NCBI GenBank assembly: GCA_023436925.1
Contig: JAEZHJ010000099.1
Coordinates: 1-46,855, forward strand
Source: Actinomycetes bacterium
Lineage (GTDB): Bacteria > Actinomycetota > Actinomycetes > Propionibacteriales > Propionibacteriaceae
Length of the DNA: 46,855 bases
Direction of reading: 5' to 3'
How positions within the stretch are numbered: the stretch's first letter is position 1; each line of letters starts with the position of its first letter. Below, one piece after another: positions 1-8,269 of the stretch. Below the pieces are notes generated by a model. The model did no database searches, was not told the DNA's origin, and saw nothing but the letters and a program-made list of their open reading frames with translations. Position numbers and translations under genes: made by a program.

Positions 1-1068
1 GAGAGCCTCGAGCGGTTCAACACCCGGCTGTCCGAGGTCGAGCAGGGCCGCGTCGAGTTGTCGGCCACCCTGAAGGAGCAGGTGAAGGCCGTCCAGCTCA
101 CCGGCGAGCAGCTCAAGCGGGAGACCAACTCGCTGGTCACCGCGCTGCGCAAGCCGCAGGTGCGCGGGTCGTGGGGTGAGTTGCAGCTGAGGCGGATCCT
201 CGAGATCACCGGCATGCTCGAGCACTGCGACTTCGTCGAGCAGGAGACCTCCCGCACGACCGCCGGCACCACCATCCGGCCCGACGTGAAGGTCACCCTG
301 GCCGAGGGCAAGTTCATCTACGTCGACTCCAAGGTGCCGCTGACCTCCTTCCTCGACGCCCATGAGGCTGTCGACGACCAGGTCCGCCAGTCGCACCTGA
401 AGCACTTCGCCAAGAACGTGAAGGACCACGTCGACCTGCTGTCCAAGAAGGACTACTTCAAGGTGGACGCGGGTGCCACCCCCGACTTCGTCGTGATGTT
501 CCTGCCCAGCGAGGCGCTGTTGGCCGAGGCCTGCGGCCAGCTGCCCGACCTGCACGAGTACTCCCTGGCCCGCGGCATCGTGATCGCCACCCCCTCCACC
601 CTGATCGCCAGCCTGAAGACGATCGCGTACTCCTGGAAGCAGGCCGCGCTGGCCGACTCGGCCAAGGACGTCCAGCTGCTGGCCCGGGAGCTGTACGACC
701 GGCTGGCCAAGCTCGGCAGCCTGTTCGACGGCGTCGGCCGGTCGCTCACCAGCGCGGTGAAGTCCTACAACTCGGCAGTCGGCTCGCTGGAGAACCGGGT
801 GCTGGTGACCGCCCGCAAGCTGAAGGACCTCAAGGTGGTGGACTCCCAGCTCGACCGGGTGAAGCCGAGCGAGGCCTCGGTTCGCCCGTTGACCGCGCCC
901 GAGCTCACCGAGGACGCGGCCGGGGTGCCCGCCATGATCGGACGCGACCGCGCCGCCGAACTCGACCTGCTGCCCGGACGGGAGCCCGACCTGGCCGACC
1001 TGGCAGAGCTGGAGGAACTGTCGAGCGGACGCCGCCCCGCACCGCTGCCCGGGGTGGGCACCGCCTGA
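1..1068 (+). CDS. rmuC: DNA recombination protein RmuC, 3' part
   Basis: The reading frame is open from the first base, so the gene starts upstream of the window; 355 residues are visible. RmuC proteins have an N-terminal membrane anchor and coiled coil followed by a nuclease-like domain, and are thought to limit recombination between inverted repeats. The first ~45 residues (ERFNTRLSEVEQG onward) look like the end of the coiled coil. Then comes the conserved core beginning KPQVRGSWGELQLRRILE, with VDSKVPL and FLPSEALLAEA further on. The last ~60 residues are a low-complexity acidic tail. The internal TTG at 58 is not a credible start. Family assignment is firm; the role in this organism is inferred. 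Confidence 0.93.
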   Translation, partial: ESLERFNTRLSEVEQGRVELSATLKEQVKAVQLTGEQLKRETNSLVTALRKPQVRGSWGELQLRRILEITGMLEHCDFVEQETSRTTAGTTIRPDVKVTLAEGKFIYVDSKVPLTSFLDAHEAVDDQVRQSHLKHFAKNVKDHVDLLSKKDYFKVDAGATPDFVVMFLPSEALLAEACGQLPDLHEYSLARGIVIATPSTLIASLKTIAYSWKQAALADSAKDVQLLARELYDRLAKLGSLFDGVGRSLTSAVKSYNSAVGSLENRVLVTARKLKDLKVVDSQLDRVKPSEASVRPLTAPELTEDAAGVPAMIGRDRAAELDLLPGREPDLADLAELEELSSGRRPAPLPGVGTA

Positions 1069-1071
1069 GCC

Positions 1072-1193
1072 GAGCCCGGGGCTGAGCAGGCGCCTGCTGA
1101 GCCTGCCCGGTGCGCTGCGCGTGAGCCGGCCAGAGCCCGGGGCTGAGCCGGCGCCTGCTGAGCCTGCCCGGTGCGCTCCGGCTGAGCTGGCCC
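1072..1193. repeat. 61-bp tandem repeat, two copies plus a fragment
   Basis: Copy 1 (1072-1132) and copy 2 (1133-1193) differ at about 6 of 61 positions, and a third partial copy starts at 1194 with GAGCCCG. Copy 1 contains the 14-bp palindrome AGCAGGCGCCTGCT (1085-1098). The repeat starts 3 nt after the rmuC stop, so its hairpins could act in termination. The rest of the gap to ilvA (1194-1343) holds no gene that I can see. Confidence 0.8.
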
Positions 1194-1343
1194 GAGCCCG
1201 TTCCCCGGCTTGAGCCCGGGCCTGATCTGGCGGAGCAGGCCTGTGCCGGGACCACGGGGGTGTTCATTCCGCTCCGGGCCAGGTGACATCCCGCTCCGGT
1301 CCCGTCGCAGGCAGCGGCCGCACCGCAGGTGCACAATGCCGGT

Positions 1344-2603
1344 GTGACTGACAGCGGACTGATCGACCCGGCGAGCATCGACGAAGCGGCCCAGCGGCTG
1401 GCCGGGATCGCCGAGCTCACGCCGCTGCAGTACAACCAGCGCCTCAGCGAACTCACCGGCGCCTCGATCTGGCTGAAGCGCGAGGACCTGCAGCCGGTCC
1501 GCTCCTACAAGATCCGCGGCGCCTACAACCTGATCGCCCAGCTCACGCCAGCCGAACGGGGTGCCGGCGTGGTGTGCGCCAGCGCCGGCAACCACGGTCA
1601 GGGAGTGGCCTTCGCCTGTGCCCGGCTCGGCATCGACGCGGCCATCTACGTGCCCTCCACCACGCCGCGGCAGAAGCGGGAACGGATGCTGGCGCTCGGC
1701 AACGGCCGGGTCCGGCTGGTGGTGACCGGCGACACCTACGACGAGGCGGCCACCGCAGCCCGGGCCGACGCCGAACAGCGCGGCGCCATTCTGGTCCCCG
1801 CCTTCGACGACCCCCGCACGATCGCCGGGCAGGGAACGGTTGCCCGCGAGATCGTCGAGCAGCTCGGTACCGCGCCCGACGTCCTCGTGCTCCCGGTCGG
1901 GGGCGGCGGGATGATCGCCGGCTGCCTGACCTGGCTGGCGGGCCACCACCTTGAGACCAAGGTGGTCGGCGTCGAGCCGGCTGGCTCCCCCACCCTCGCG
2001 GTGGCGCTGGACGCCGGAGAGCCCCGCGACCTGCCGCAGGTCGACACCTTCGTCGACGGCGCCGCCGTCCGCCGGGCCGGCGACCTGACCTACCGGGTCG
2101 CCGCGCGCCACCGCCCGGCGATGTACGCGGTGCCCGAAGGCAGGATCTGCAGCGAGATGCTGCAGCTGTACCAGACCGAGGGCATCATCGCCGAGCCCGC
2201 CGGTGCCCTCGCCACCGCGAGCCTGGGGATCTTCCGGCCGGAGCCCGGCCAGACGGTGGTCGCCCTGGTCTCCGGCGGCAACAACGACGTCTCCCGCTAC
2301 GCCGAGATCGTCGAGCGGGCGCTGGTCTACGAGGGCCGCAAGCACTACTTCCTGGTCAACTTCCCCCAGGAGCCGGGCGCGCTGCGGCGCTTCCTCGACG
2401 AAGTGCTCGGACCCGACGACGACATCACCCTGTTCGAGTACATCAAGCGGTCGAATCGGGAGACCGGCCCGGCGCTGGTCGGCATCGAACTGGGCGACCC
2501 CGACAGCCTGGGGGGCCTGCTGGCCCGGATGGAAGCCAGCCCGATCACCGTCGAGCCGATCGATCCCGCCAGCCCCTCCTTCCGGTTCCTGATCGCCGGC
2601 TGA
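1344..2603 (+). CDS. ilvA: Threonine dehydratase (threonine ammonia-lyase)
   Basis: PLP-dependent deamination of L-threonine to 2-oxobutanoate, the first step towards isoleucine. The 419-residue protein has the PLP lysine in SYKIRGA (Lys56), the SAGNHGQG loop (~80-86) and the phosphate-binding VGGGGM (~185-190). From ~340 there is a single ACT-like regulatory segment (EGRKHYFLVNFPQEPGALRR), the short IlvA form. I chose GTG 1344 because CACAAT (1332-1337) lies 6 nt upstream as a -10 box of a leaderless transcript. GTG 1329 is in frame but lies before that box. A catabolic role in threonine use cannot be excluded. Confidence 0.93.
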   Translation: MTDSGLIDPASIDEAAQRLAGIAELTPLQYNQRLSELTGASIWLKREDLQPVRSYKIRGAYNLIAQLTPAERGAGVVCASAGNHGQGVAFACARLGIDAAIYVPSTTPRQKRERMLALGNGRVRLVVTGDTYDEAATAARADAEQRGAILVPAFDDPRTIAGQGTVAREIVEQLGTAPDVLVLPVGGGGMIAGCLTWLAGHHLETKVVGVEPAGSPTLAVALDAGEPRDLPQVDTFVDGAAVRRAGDLTYRVAARHRPAMYAVPEGRICSEMLQLYQTEGIIAEPAGALATASLGIFRPEPGQTVVALVSGGNNDVSRYAEIVERALVYEGRKHYFLVNFPQEPGALRRFLDEVLGPDDDITLFEYIKRSNRETGPALVGIELGDPDSLGGLLARMEASPITVEPIDPASPSFRFLIAG

Positions 2604-2644
2604 AGCCCCTGTCCCCTCGTCCGGCGCCCGGTTAGGCTCGGGCG

Positions 2645-3628
2645 ATGGCGGTGTCAGCGGACGACCCCTCGACCCGGACGCAGGCGGACGGCTCGAACCC
2701 GGACCGGGAGAGCGCGCTGACGGTCATCATCGCCTTCGCGGCCAACGTGGTGGTCGCCGTCGCGAAGACCGTGGCCGCGGTGGTGACGAACTCGGCGGCG
2801 ATGCTTGCCGAGGCCACCCATTCCTGGGCCGACACCGCCAACGAGGTCCTCCTGCTGATCGCCCAACGCCGGGCCGGCCGGGCGCCCGATGACCGGCACC
2901 CGCTGGGCTACGGACGCGAGGTGTACGTCTGGTCGATGTTCGCCGGCATCGGATTGCTCGCCGTCGGGGCCGGGGTCTCCATCACCCACGGCATCCACGA
3001 ACTGGTGGACCCGACCCCGGCGGACGACTTCCTGGTCGCCTACCTCACCCTCGCGGTGGCTGCGATCGCCGAAACCGTGTCCTTCCTCCGGTCCCGCCGC
3101 CAGCTGCGGGACACCGCCGGACGCGCCCGCCGCTCCCTGTGGGGCCAGCTGATGCGCACCTCCGACCCCACCGTCCGGGCAGTCTTCCTGGAGGACTACA
3201 GCGCCCTGATCGGCCTGGCCATCGCCGCGGCCGGGATCGGCGGCAACCAGCTCACCGGCTCCACCGTCCCGGACTCGATCGGATCGATCCTGATCGGCGT
3301 ACTGCTCGCCGTGGTCGGGGTCGTGCTGATCGACCGCAACCGCAGCTTCCTGGTCGGCGAGGTCGCTGACGACTGGGTGTGGAACGACGCGCTGAAGAAC
3401 CTGCTGGCCCAGCCCGAGGTCGCCCGGGTCACCCGCCTGGTGGTCAGCACGATCGGGGCCGGGCAGCTGTTCGTCACCGCGGCGGTCGACCTGGCCGGGG
3501 AGCCGACCGAATCGGCCGCGTCAGCCCAGCTCGCCTCGCTGGAACAGCGGACGCAGCAGTGGCCGGCCGTGGTGAGGGCCGAGTTCACCCTGTCGCGGCC
3601 CGGGGAAGCGGCCCTGCAGCCGCTCTAG
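2645..3628 (+). CDS. Cation diffusion facilitator family transporter
   Basis: A 327-residue membrane protein of the CDF (cation efflux) family, which usually exports Zn2+, Fe2+, Co2+ or Mn2+ in exchange for protons. The first transmembrane helix follows SALTVIIAFAANVVVAVAK, then come the family hallmarks HSWADTANEVLLL and HPLGYGRE with their metal-binding His/Asp residues. A second metal-site helix carries FLEDYSALIGLAIA. The C-terminal cytoplasmic domain runs from about residue 235. TAGGCT (2633-2638) lies 6 nt before the ATG, with no Shine-Dalgarno. The metal cannot be told from sequence alone. Confidence 0.9.
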   Translation: MAVSADDPSTRTQADGSNPDRESALTVIIAFAANVVVAVAKTVAAVVTNSAAMLAEATHSWADTANEVLLLIAQRRAGRAPDDRHPLGYGREVYVWSMFAGIGLLAVGAGVSITHGIHELVDPTPADDFLVAYLTLAVAAIAETVSFLRSRRQLRDTAGRARRSLWGQLMRTSDPTVRAVFLEDYSALIGLAIAAAGIGGNQLTGSTVPDSIGSILIGVLLAVVGVVLIDRNRSFLVGEVADDWVWNDALKNLLAQPEVARVTRLVVSTIGAGQLFVTAAVDLAGEPTESAASAQLASLEQRTQQWPAVVRAEFTLSRPGEAALQPL

Positions 3629-3721
3629 ACCTGATCGGGCAGTCGACGTCCTCACCGGGCCCCGCCAGGCCGGCGGACGTTGCGGGTCGAGCTGGCGCCG
3701 GGACCGCCAGGGCCTTGCCGG

Positions 3722-4687
3722 TCAGTCGCCGTCGGCCCGGCGGCGCAGGTCCTTGCGCAATTCGGGGGGCAGCGCGAAGACCAGGTTCTCCTCGGTCAGG
3801 CGCTCCTCCACCGCGGCCGGGAAGCCGTGCTCCTCCAGCAGCGCCAGCACACCCTGGACGAGTTCGTCCGGGACCGAGGCACCCGAGGTCACCCCGACGC
3901 TGGTCACCCCCGCCAGCCAGGCCGGGTCCACCTCGGTGGCGTTGTCGACCCGGTAGGAAGCCTTGGCACCGGCCTCCAGGGCGACCTCGACCAGGCGGAC
4001 CGAGTTGGACGAGTTCTTCGAGCCGACCACGATCACCAGGTCGGCGGTGGCCGCGATCTGCTTGACCGCTGACTGCCGGTTCTGGGTCGCGTAGCAGATG
4101 TCGTCGCTGGGCGGGTCGACCAGGTTGGGGAACTTCTCGCGCAGTCGGGTGACGGTCTCCCAGGTCTCGTCGACCGACAGGGTGGTCTGGCTCAGCCAGG
4201 CGACAGGCGCTGCCGGGTCGAGGGTCACGTCGTCCACATCGTCGGGGTGCTGGACCAGGGTGATGTGCTCGGGAGCCTCACCCGTGGTGCCCTCCACCTC
4301 CTCGTGACCGGCGTGGCCGATCAGCAGGATCGGCATCCCCTGCCCGGCGAACCGCCGGGCCTCGTTGTGCACCTTGGTCACCAGCGGGCAGGTGGCATCG
4401 ATGGTCTTCAACCCGCGCTCGGCCGCCTCGGCATGCACCGCCGGCGACACCCCGTGCGCGGAGAACACCACCGTGGCTCCGGTCGGCACCTCGGCCAACT
4501 CCTCGACGAAGATCGCCCCGCGGGCCTCCAGGTCCTCCACGACGTGCCGGTTGTGCACGATCTGCTTGCGGACGTAGACCGGCGGACCGTAGAGGTCCAG
4601 CGCCTTCTCGACGGTCACCACCGCCCGATCGACGCCGGCGCAGTAACCCCGAGGCGCAGCGAGCACGACCCGCTTGGTGGATTCCAT
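3722..4687 (-). CDS. ispH: 4-hydroxy-3-methylbut-2-enyl diphosphate reductase IspH
   Basis: Last enzyme of the MEP isoprenoid pathway; an iron-sulfur protein that reduces HMBPP to IPP and DMAPP. The 321 residues carry the three cluster cysteines: Cys16 (GYCAGVDRAV), Cys100 (ATCPLVTKVH) and Cys198 (CYATQNRQSAV). GHAGHEEVEGT is at ~124-134. The ATG is preceded by TAAGCT six nt upstream on the reverse strand (complement of 4694-4699), a leaderless-type -10 box. The gene is convergent with the CDF gene. The 93-bp gap between them shows no strong terminator. Confidence 0.97.
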   Translation of the reverse strand: MESTKRVVLAAPRGYCAGVDRAVVTVEKALDLYGPPVYVRKQIVHNRHVVEDLEARGAIFVEELAEVPTGATVVFSAHGVSPAVHAEAAERGLKTIDATCPLVTKVHNEARRFAGQGMPILLIGHAGHEEVEGTTGEAPEHITLVQHPDDVDDVTLDPAAPVAWLSQTTLSVDETWETVTRLREKFPNLVDPPSDDICYATQNRQSAVKQIAATADLVIVVGSKNSSNSVRLVEVALEAGAKASYRVDNATEVDPAWLAGVTSVGVTSGASVPDELVQGVLALLEEHGFPAAVEERLTEENLVFALPPELRKDLRRRADGD

Positions 4688-4789
4688 GCCGCCAGCTTAG
4701 TTGGCCCGGCACCGAGCCTCGGGCCCGGCTCGGCGCTGGTCCGCCGGCGCTGCGCGGTTCGGTCAGCGCCGCTGGCTAGGCTGTGGCGC

Positions 4790-6004
4790 GTGCCGCTGCC
4801 GAACTCCCCCGATTCCCCGCAGCCGCTGCGGGAGATCGTCCGCCACACCAAGGAGTGGGTGGAGCGGCTCGGCGCGGTCTGGGTGACCGGCCAACTCATC
4901 GAGATCAAGCGGCGCGCGGGGGCCACGCAGTTCCTGACCCTGCGCGACACCATCGCCGACGTCTCGGTGCGACTGTCCACCTCTGCCGCCGTGCTGGACG
5001 CCGCCGGTCCGCTCACCGAGGGCACCGTGGTGGCGGCCTGGGTGAAGCCGACGGTGTGGATGGGGTCGGGCCAGCTCACCTTCGAGTGCCGCGAGTTGCG
5101 GCCGACCGGCGAGGGACGGCTGCTGGCCGCGATCGAGCAGCGCAAGCGGATGCTGCAGGCAGAGGGGCTCTTCAGCGCCGAACGCAAGCGCCGCCTGCCG
5201 TTCCTGCCGCGGCGGATCGGCCTGGTGACTGCGGCGAACTCCGCTGCCGAGCGCGACGTGCTGGAGAACGTCCGGCGACGCTGGCCGGCGGCGCAGTTCG
5301 AGGTGCGCCACGCAGCGATGCAGGGGCCGTTCGCGGTCGAACAGATCCTGGGAAGTCTGGGTGAGCTGGAAGCCCACCCCGAGGTCGACGTCGTCGTGAT
5401 TGCGCGTGGCGGCGGCTCGCTTGAGGACCTGTTGCCGTTCAGCGACGAGGCGCTCGTCCGGGCAGTGTTCGCCATGCGCACGCCGGTGGTGAGCGCGATC
5501 GGCCACGAGACCGACACCCCGATCCTCGACCTGGTCGCCGACCTGCGCGCCTCCACGCCGACCGATGCCGCGAAACGGATCGTCCCCGACGTCGAGCGGG
5601 AACTGGCCGGGCTCGCGCAAGCTCGCACCCGGCTGTTCAATGCCGTCGCCACGCGGGTCAGCCACGAGCAGCGCCGGCTCGCCGAACTGCGTTCCCGCCC
5701 CGTCCTGCGCGACCCGGCAGCACCGGTCGCCGCCCACCAGGAGCGCCTGACAGGCCTACGGCAGCGGCTGCAGCGCGCGATCGCGGCGACCGTCTCGGCC
5801 GAGGCCCGCCAGGTCGACCACCTGATCAGCCGGGTCCGGGCGATGTCGCCCCAGGCCACCCTGCAGCGCGGCTACGCCATCGTGTCCCGCGACCACACCA
5901 CGGTCACCGCCGTCGGCCAGACCGGCGTCGGTGACCGGCTCACCGTCCAGCTCGTCGACGGCCGGATCGGCGTCGACGTCACCTCAGTCGAGGAGGCACC
6001 ATGA
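4790..6004 (+). CDS. xseA: Exodeoxyribonuclease VII large subunit
   Basis: Catalytic subunit of exonuclease VII, which degrades single-stranded DNA in both directions in mismatch and damage repair. It has 404 residues. An N-terminal OB-fold (~15-110) is followed by the catalytic region with GLVTAANSAAERDV, the glycine-rich IARGGGSLEDLLPFSDE and SAIGHETDTP, then a long helical stalk. The open frame reaches back to 4247, but GTG 4790 is the start: TAGGCT (4777-4782) lies 7 nt before it, and family homology begins there. The stop overlaps the xseB start as ATGA, so the two subunits are translationally coupled. Confidence 0.96.
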   Translation: MPLPNSPDSPQPLREIVRHTKEWVERLGAVWVTGQLIEIKRRAGATQFLTLRDTIADVSVRLSTSAAVLDAAGPLTEGTVVAAWVKPTVWMGSGQLTFECRELRPTGEGRLLAAIEQRKRMLQAEGLFSAERKRRLPFLPRRIGLVTAANSAAERDVLENVRRRWPAAQFEVRHAAMQGPFAVEQILGSLGELEAHPEVDVVVIARGGGSLEDLLPFSDEALVRAVFAMRTPVVSAIGHETDTPILDLVADLRASTPTDAAKRIVPDVERELAGLAQARTRLFNAVATRVSHEQRRLAELRSRPVLRDPAAPVAAHQERLTGLRQRLQRAIAATVSAEARQVDHLISRVRAMSPQATLQRGYAIVSRDHTTVTAVGQTGVGDRLTVQLVDGRIGVDVTSVEEAP

Positions 6005-6204
6005 CCGACCCCGCCCCCAGCTACGAGCAGGCCAGGGACCAGCTGCTGGGCATCGTCCAGCAACTCGAGTCCGGCACTGTGCCGCTGAGCGAGTCCATGG
6101 AGCTGTGGGAGAAGGGCGAGCAGCTGGCGACCCTGTGCGCGGAGTATCTCGACGGCGCGAAGCAGAAGATCGACGCCGCGCGCCAGTCCGAGAACCCGTC
6201 CTGA
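6001..6204 (+). CDS. xseB: Exodeoxyribonuclease VII small subunit
   Basis: A 67-residue helical protein with the family pattern SYEQARDQLLGIVQQLESGTVPL followed by LWEKGEQLATLCAEYL. It binds the stalk of XseA to make the active nuclease. The start ATG overlaps the xseA stop by 4 bp. Its own stop overlaps the start of the next gene as TGATG. Confidence 0.95.
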   Translation: MTDPAPSYEQARDQLLGIVQQLESGTVPLSESMELWEKGEQLATLCAEYLDGAKQKIDAARQSENPS

Positions 6205-7448
6205 TGGACGAACCGGCCCTCGCCGCACAGCCACGGGCCGAGTCTGCCCGGACGCCGCTGGACAGCGTCCGGCGACGCACCCTGGCGGTGCTGTCGGCCG
6301 GCCAGGTCCTGGGCGGCATCAGTTTCGGAGCCACCGTCTCCCTGGGCGCCCTGCTCGCCGCCGAGATCTCCGGTGACGACAGCCTGTCCGGCCTGGCCAC
6401 CGCGGCGATCACCTTCGGCACGGCGCTGACCGCGGTGCCGCTCGCCGCCCTGGCCCGACGCCGTGGCCGGCGACCGGCCCTGGCCACCGGGCTCGCGGTC
6501 GCCCTGGCGGGGGTGGGGATCGTGCTGGCGGCGGTGACCGCCGGCTGGTTCCCGGCGCTGCTCGCCGGGTTCGCCCTGATCGGCGCCGGGCAGGCGGCCA
6601 ACCTGCAGTCCCGGTTCGCCGCCACCGACCTGGCCACCGACGCCACCCGCGGCCGCGACCTGTCGATCGTGGTGTGGGCCACCACCATCGGCGCCGTGCT
6701 CGGCCCCAACCTGGTGGGGCCGGGCGAGGCGCTCGGCGCAGGGATCGGCATGCCGGCGCTCACCGGCCCCTACCTGTTCACCATCGTCGGCCAACTGCTC
6801 GGCATCGTGCTCATCCTGGCCGGGCTTCGCCCCGACCCGCTGCTCACCGCTCAGCAGGCGCTCGCCGACCGCGCTGCCGGCACCGAGCAGATCGTCCGCG
6901 CCGACCGCCCGGTCGCCGCCGGGTACGCCACCCTGGCGACCGTCGGCGCACACGCCGTGATGGTGGCGATCATGGCGATGACACCCATCCACCTGGTGCA
7001 CCACGGAGCCGACCTGAACATCGTCGGCCTGACGATCAGCCTGCACATCGCCGGCATGTTCGCCCTCTCCCCGGTGTTCGGGCTGCTGTCCGACCGGTGG
7101 GGCCGGATCCCGACGATCCTGCTCGGTTACGCGATCCTGGCCGCCTGCGTCGCGCTGATCGCGCTCGCGCAGGACAACCACGCGGCCGTGACCGTCGCCC
7201 TGATCCTGCTGGGGCTCGGCTGGAGCGCCGCGACGGTCGCCGGATCCGCCCTGCTCACCGAGGCCTCCTCCGAGGATTTCCGCACCCGCCGGCAGGGCCG
7301 CACCGACTTCGCGATGAGCCTGACCGGGGCCATCGGCGCGATCGCCGCCGGAGGCGCGATGGCCTGGGTCGGCTTCGGTGGCCTCGCGCTGCTCACGCTG
7401 CCCGTCCTGGCCGTCGTGATCGGGCTGGCCTTCCTCGGCCGCCGCTGA
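6204..7448 (+). CDS. MFS transporter
   Basis: A 414-residue major facilitator with about 12 hydrophobic helices and a basic loop LARRRGRRPAL between helices 2 and 3. A second such loop, SDRWGRIP, opens the second half. The substrate is unknown. The ATG shares its A with the xseB stop (TGATG), so it is probably the third gene of the xseAB transcript. The longer open frame to 5931 only overlaps xseB and lacks a signal. The gene ends 16 bp before the convergent VOC gene. Confidence 0.88.
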   Translation: MDEPALAAQPRAESARTPLDSVRRRTLAVLSAGQVLGGISFGATVSLGALLAAEISGDDSLSGLATAAITFGTALTAVPLAALARRRGRRPALATGLAVALAGVGIVLAAVTAGWFPALLAGFALIGAGQAANLQSRFAATDLATDATRGRDLSIVVWATTIGAVLGPNLVGPGEALGAGIGMPALTGPYLFTIVGQLLGIVLILAGLRPDPLLTAQQALADRAAGTEQIVRADRPVAAGYATLATVGAHAVMVAIMAMTPIHLVHHGADLNIVGLTISLHIAGMFALSPVFGLLSDRWGRIPTILLGYAILAACVALIALAQDNHAAVTVALILLGLGWSAATVAGSALLTEASSEDFRTRRQGRTDFAMSLTGAIGAIAAGGAMAWVGFGGLALLTLPVLAVVIGLAFLGRR

Positions 7449-7464
7449 CCCGGGGCGCCCGGCC

Positions 7465-7893
7465 TCAGCTCTGTCCGGCGCCGTCGGCCGGGCTGATGCT
7501 GACCATCCAACTCACCCCGAACCGGTCGGTGACCTGCCCGAACCAGTCTCCCCACGGCGCCATCTCGAGTGGCAGCGTGACGTTACCGCCCTCGGTCAGC
7601 CCGTCCCAGTACGCGCGGAGGCCTTCGGCGTCCGTCCCGCTGATCGAGATGTCGATCCGGCTGCCCTCATCGGCGGGGACGGAGGCGGGGGCGTCCGCAC
7701 CCATCAGGGTGAACCCCGCCGAGGTGGTGAGTTGGGCGTGCATGATGAGGTCGGCGTCGTCCGGCGAGATCCCGGGCATCTCGAACTCGCCGAAACGGGT
7801 GAGCGACAGCTCCCCGCCGAAGACCGACTGGTAGAAGTTCATGGCCTCCTCGGCGGTACCGCGGAAGCCGATGTAAGGGTTGAGCAGGGCCAT
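7465..7893 (-). CDS. VOC family protein, PhnB/glyoxalase-like
   Basis: A 142-residue protein of the vicinal-oxygen-chelate fold, in the PhnB-like group (ALLNPYIGFRGTAEEAMNFYQSVFGGEL near the N-terminus, WGDWFGQVTDRFGVSWMVS near the C-terminus). Members are metal-binding or metal-free dimers, and no specific substrate can be named. The ATG at 7893 has a strong Shine-Dalgarno (GAGAGGAGA about 6 nt upstream on the reverse strand), so I preferred it to the longer frame from 7941. Confidence 0.85.
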   Translation of the reverse strand: MALLNPYIGFRGTAEEAMNFYQSVFGGELSLTRFGEFEMPGISPDDADLIMHAQLTTSAGFTLMGADAPASVPADEGSRIDISISGTDAEGLRAYWDGLTEGGNVTLPLEMAPWGDWFGQVTDRFGVSWMVSISPADGAGQS

Positions 7894-7953
7894 CGTGGTC
7901 TCCTCTCGTGGGGTAACTCGAGTCTGGTCCCCCGTCGCCACCAGCGGAAGGGG

Positions 7954-8256
7954 TCAGTCCCGAAGCGGGGACCCGACGACGTCGAAGCGGAACCCGCCGA
8001 ACTCGCCGCTGAGCAGCGGACGGGCGGCCGCGATCGAGGCCTGTACCTGCGGCAGCTGCAGCGAGGCCCGGTGGGCGGCCTCGTCCTGCCACAGCTCCAT
8101 GACGAAGACCGTGTCGGGATGGTCCGGGCTCACCCCGACCTCGTACAGCAGGCAGCCGACCTCGGCCAGGCCTGCGCCACTGGTGGTGAGGTGCCGCACC
8201 AGCTCATCCCGCTTGCCCGGCACCGCGCCCAGCGTGCCCACGTTCGCGAAGGTCAC
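7954..8256 (-). CDS. Antibiotic biosynthesis monooxygenase (ABM) family protein
   Basis: A small ferredoxin-like dimeric protein (about 100 residues) of the ABM/quinol-monooxygenase type. It has the opening FANVGTLGAVPGKRDELVRHL and the central ELWQDEAAHRASLQ. Members act on quinols or heme, or have no known substrate. The GTG at 8256 lies 13 nt after the acs stop and matches the usual length. The alternative GTG at 8295 would overlap acs by 26 bp. It is probably cotranscribed with acs. Confidence 0.82.
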   Translation of the reverse strand: MTFANVGTLGAVPGKRDELVRHLTTSGAGLAEVGCLLYEVGVSPDHPDTVFVMELWQDEAAHRASLQLPQVQASIAAARPLLSGEFGGFRFDVVGSPLRD

Positions 8257-8269
8257 CGCAGCCGTCCGC

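Noticed and set aside
765..2345. 526-codon reverse frame over rmuC and ilvA
   Set aside because: It is antisense to two clear genes and has no family sequence.
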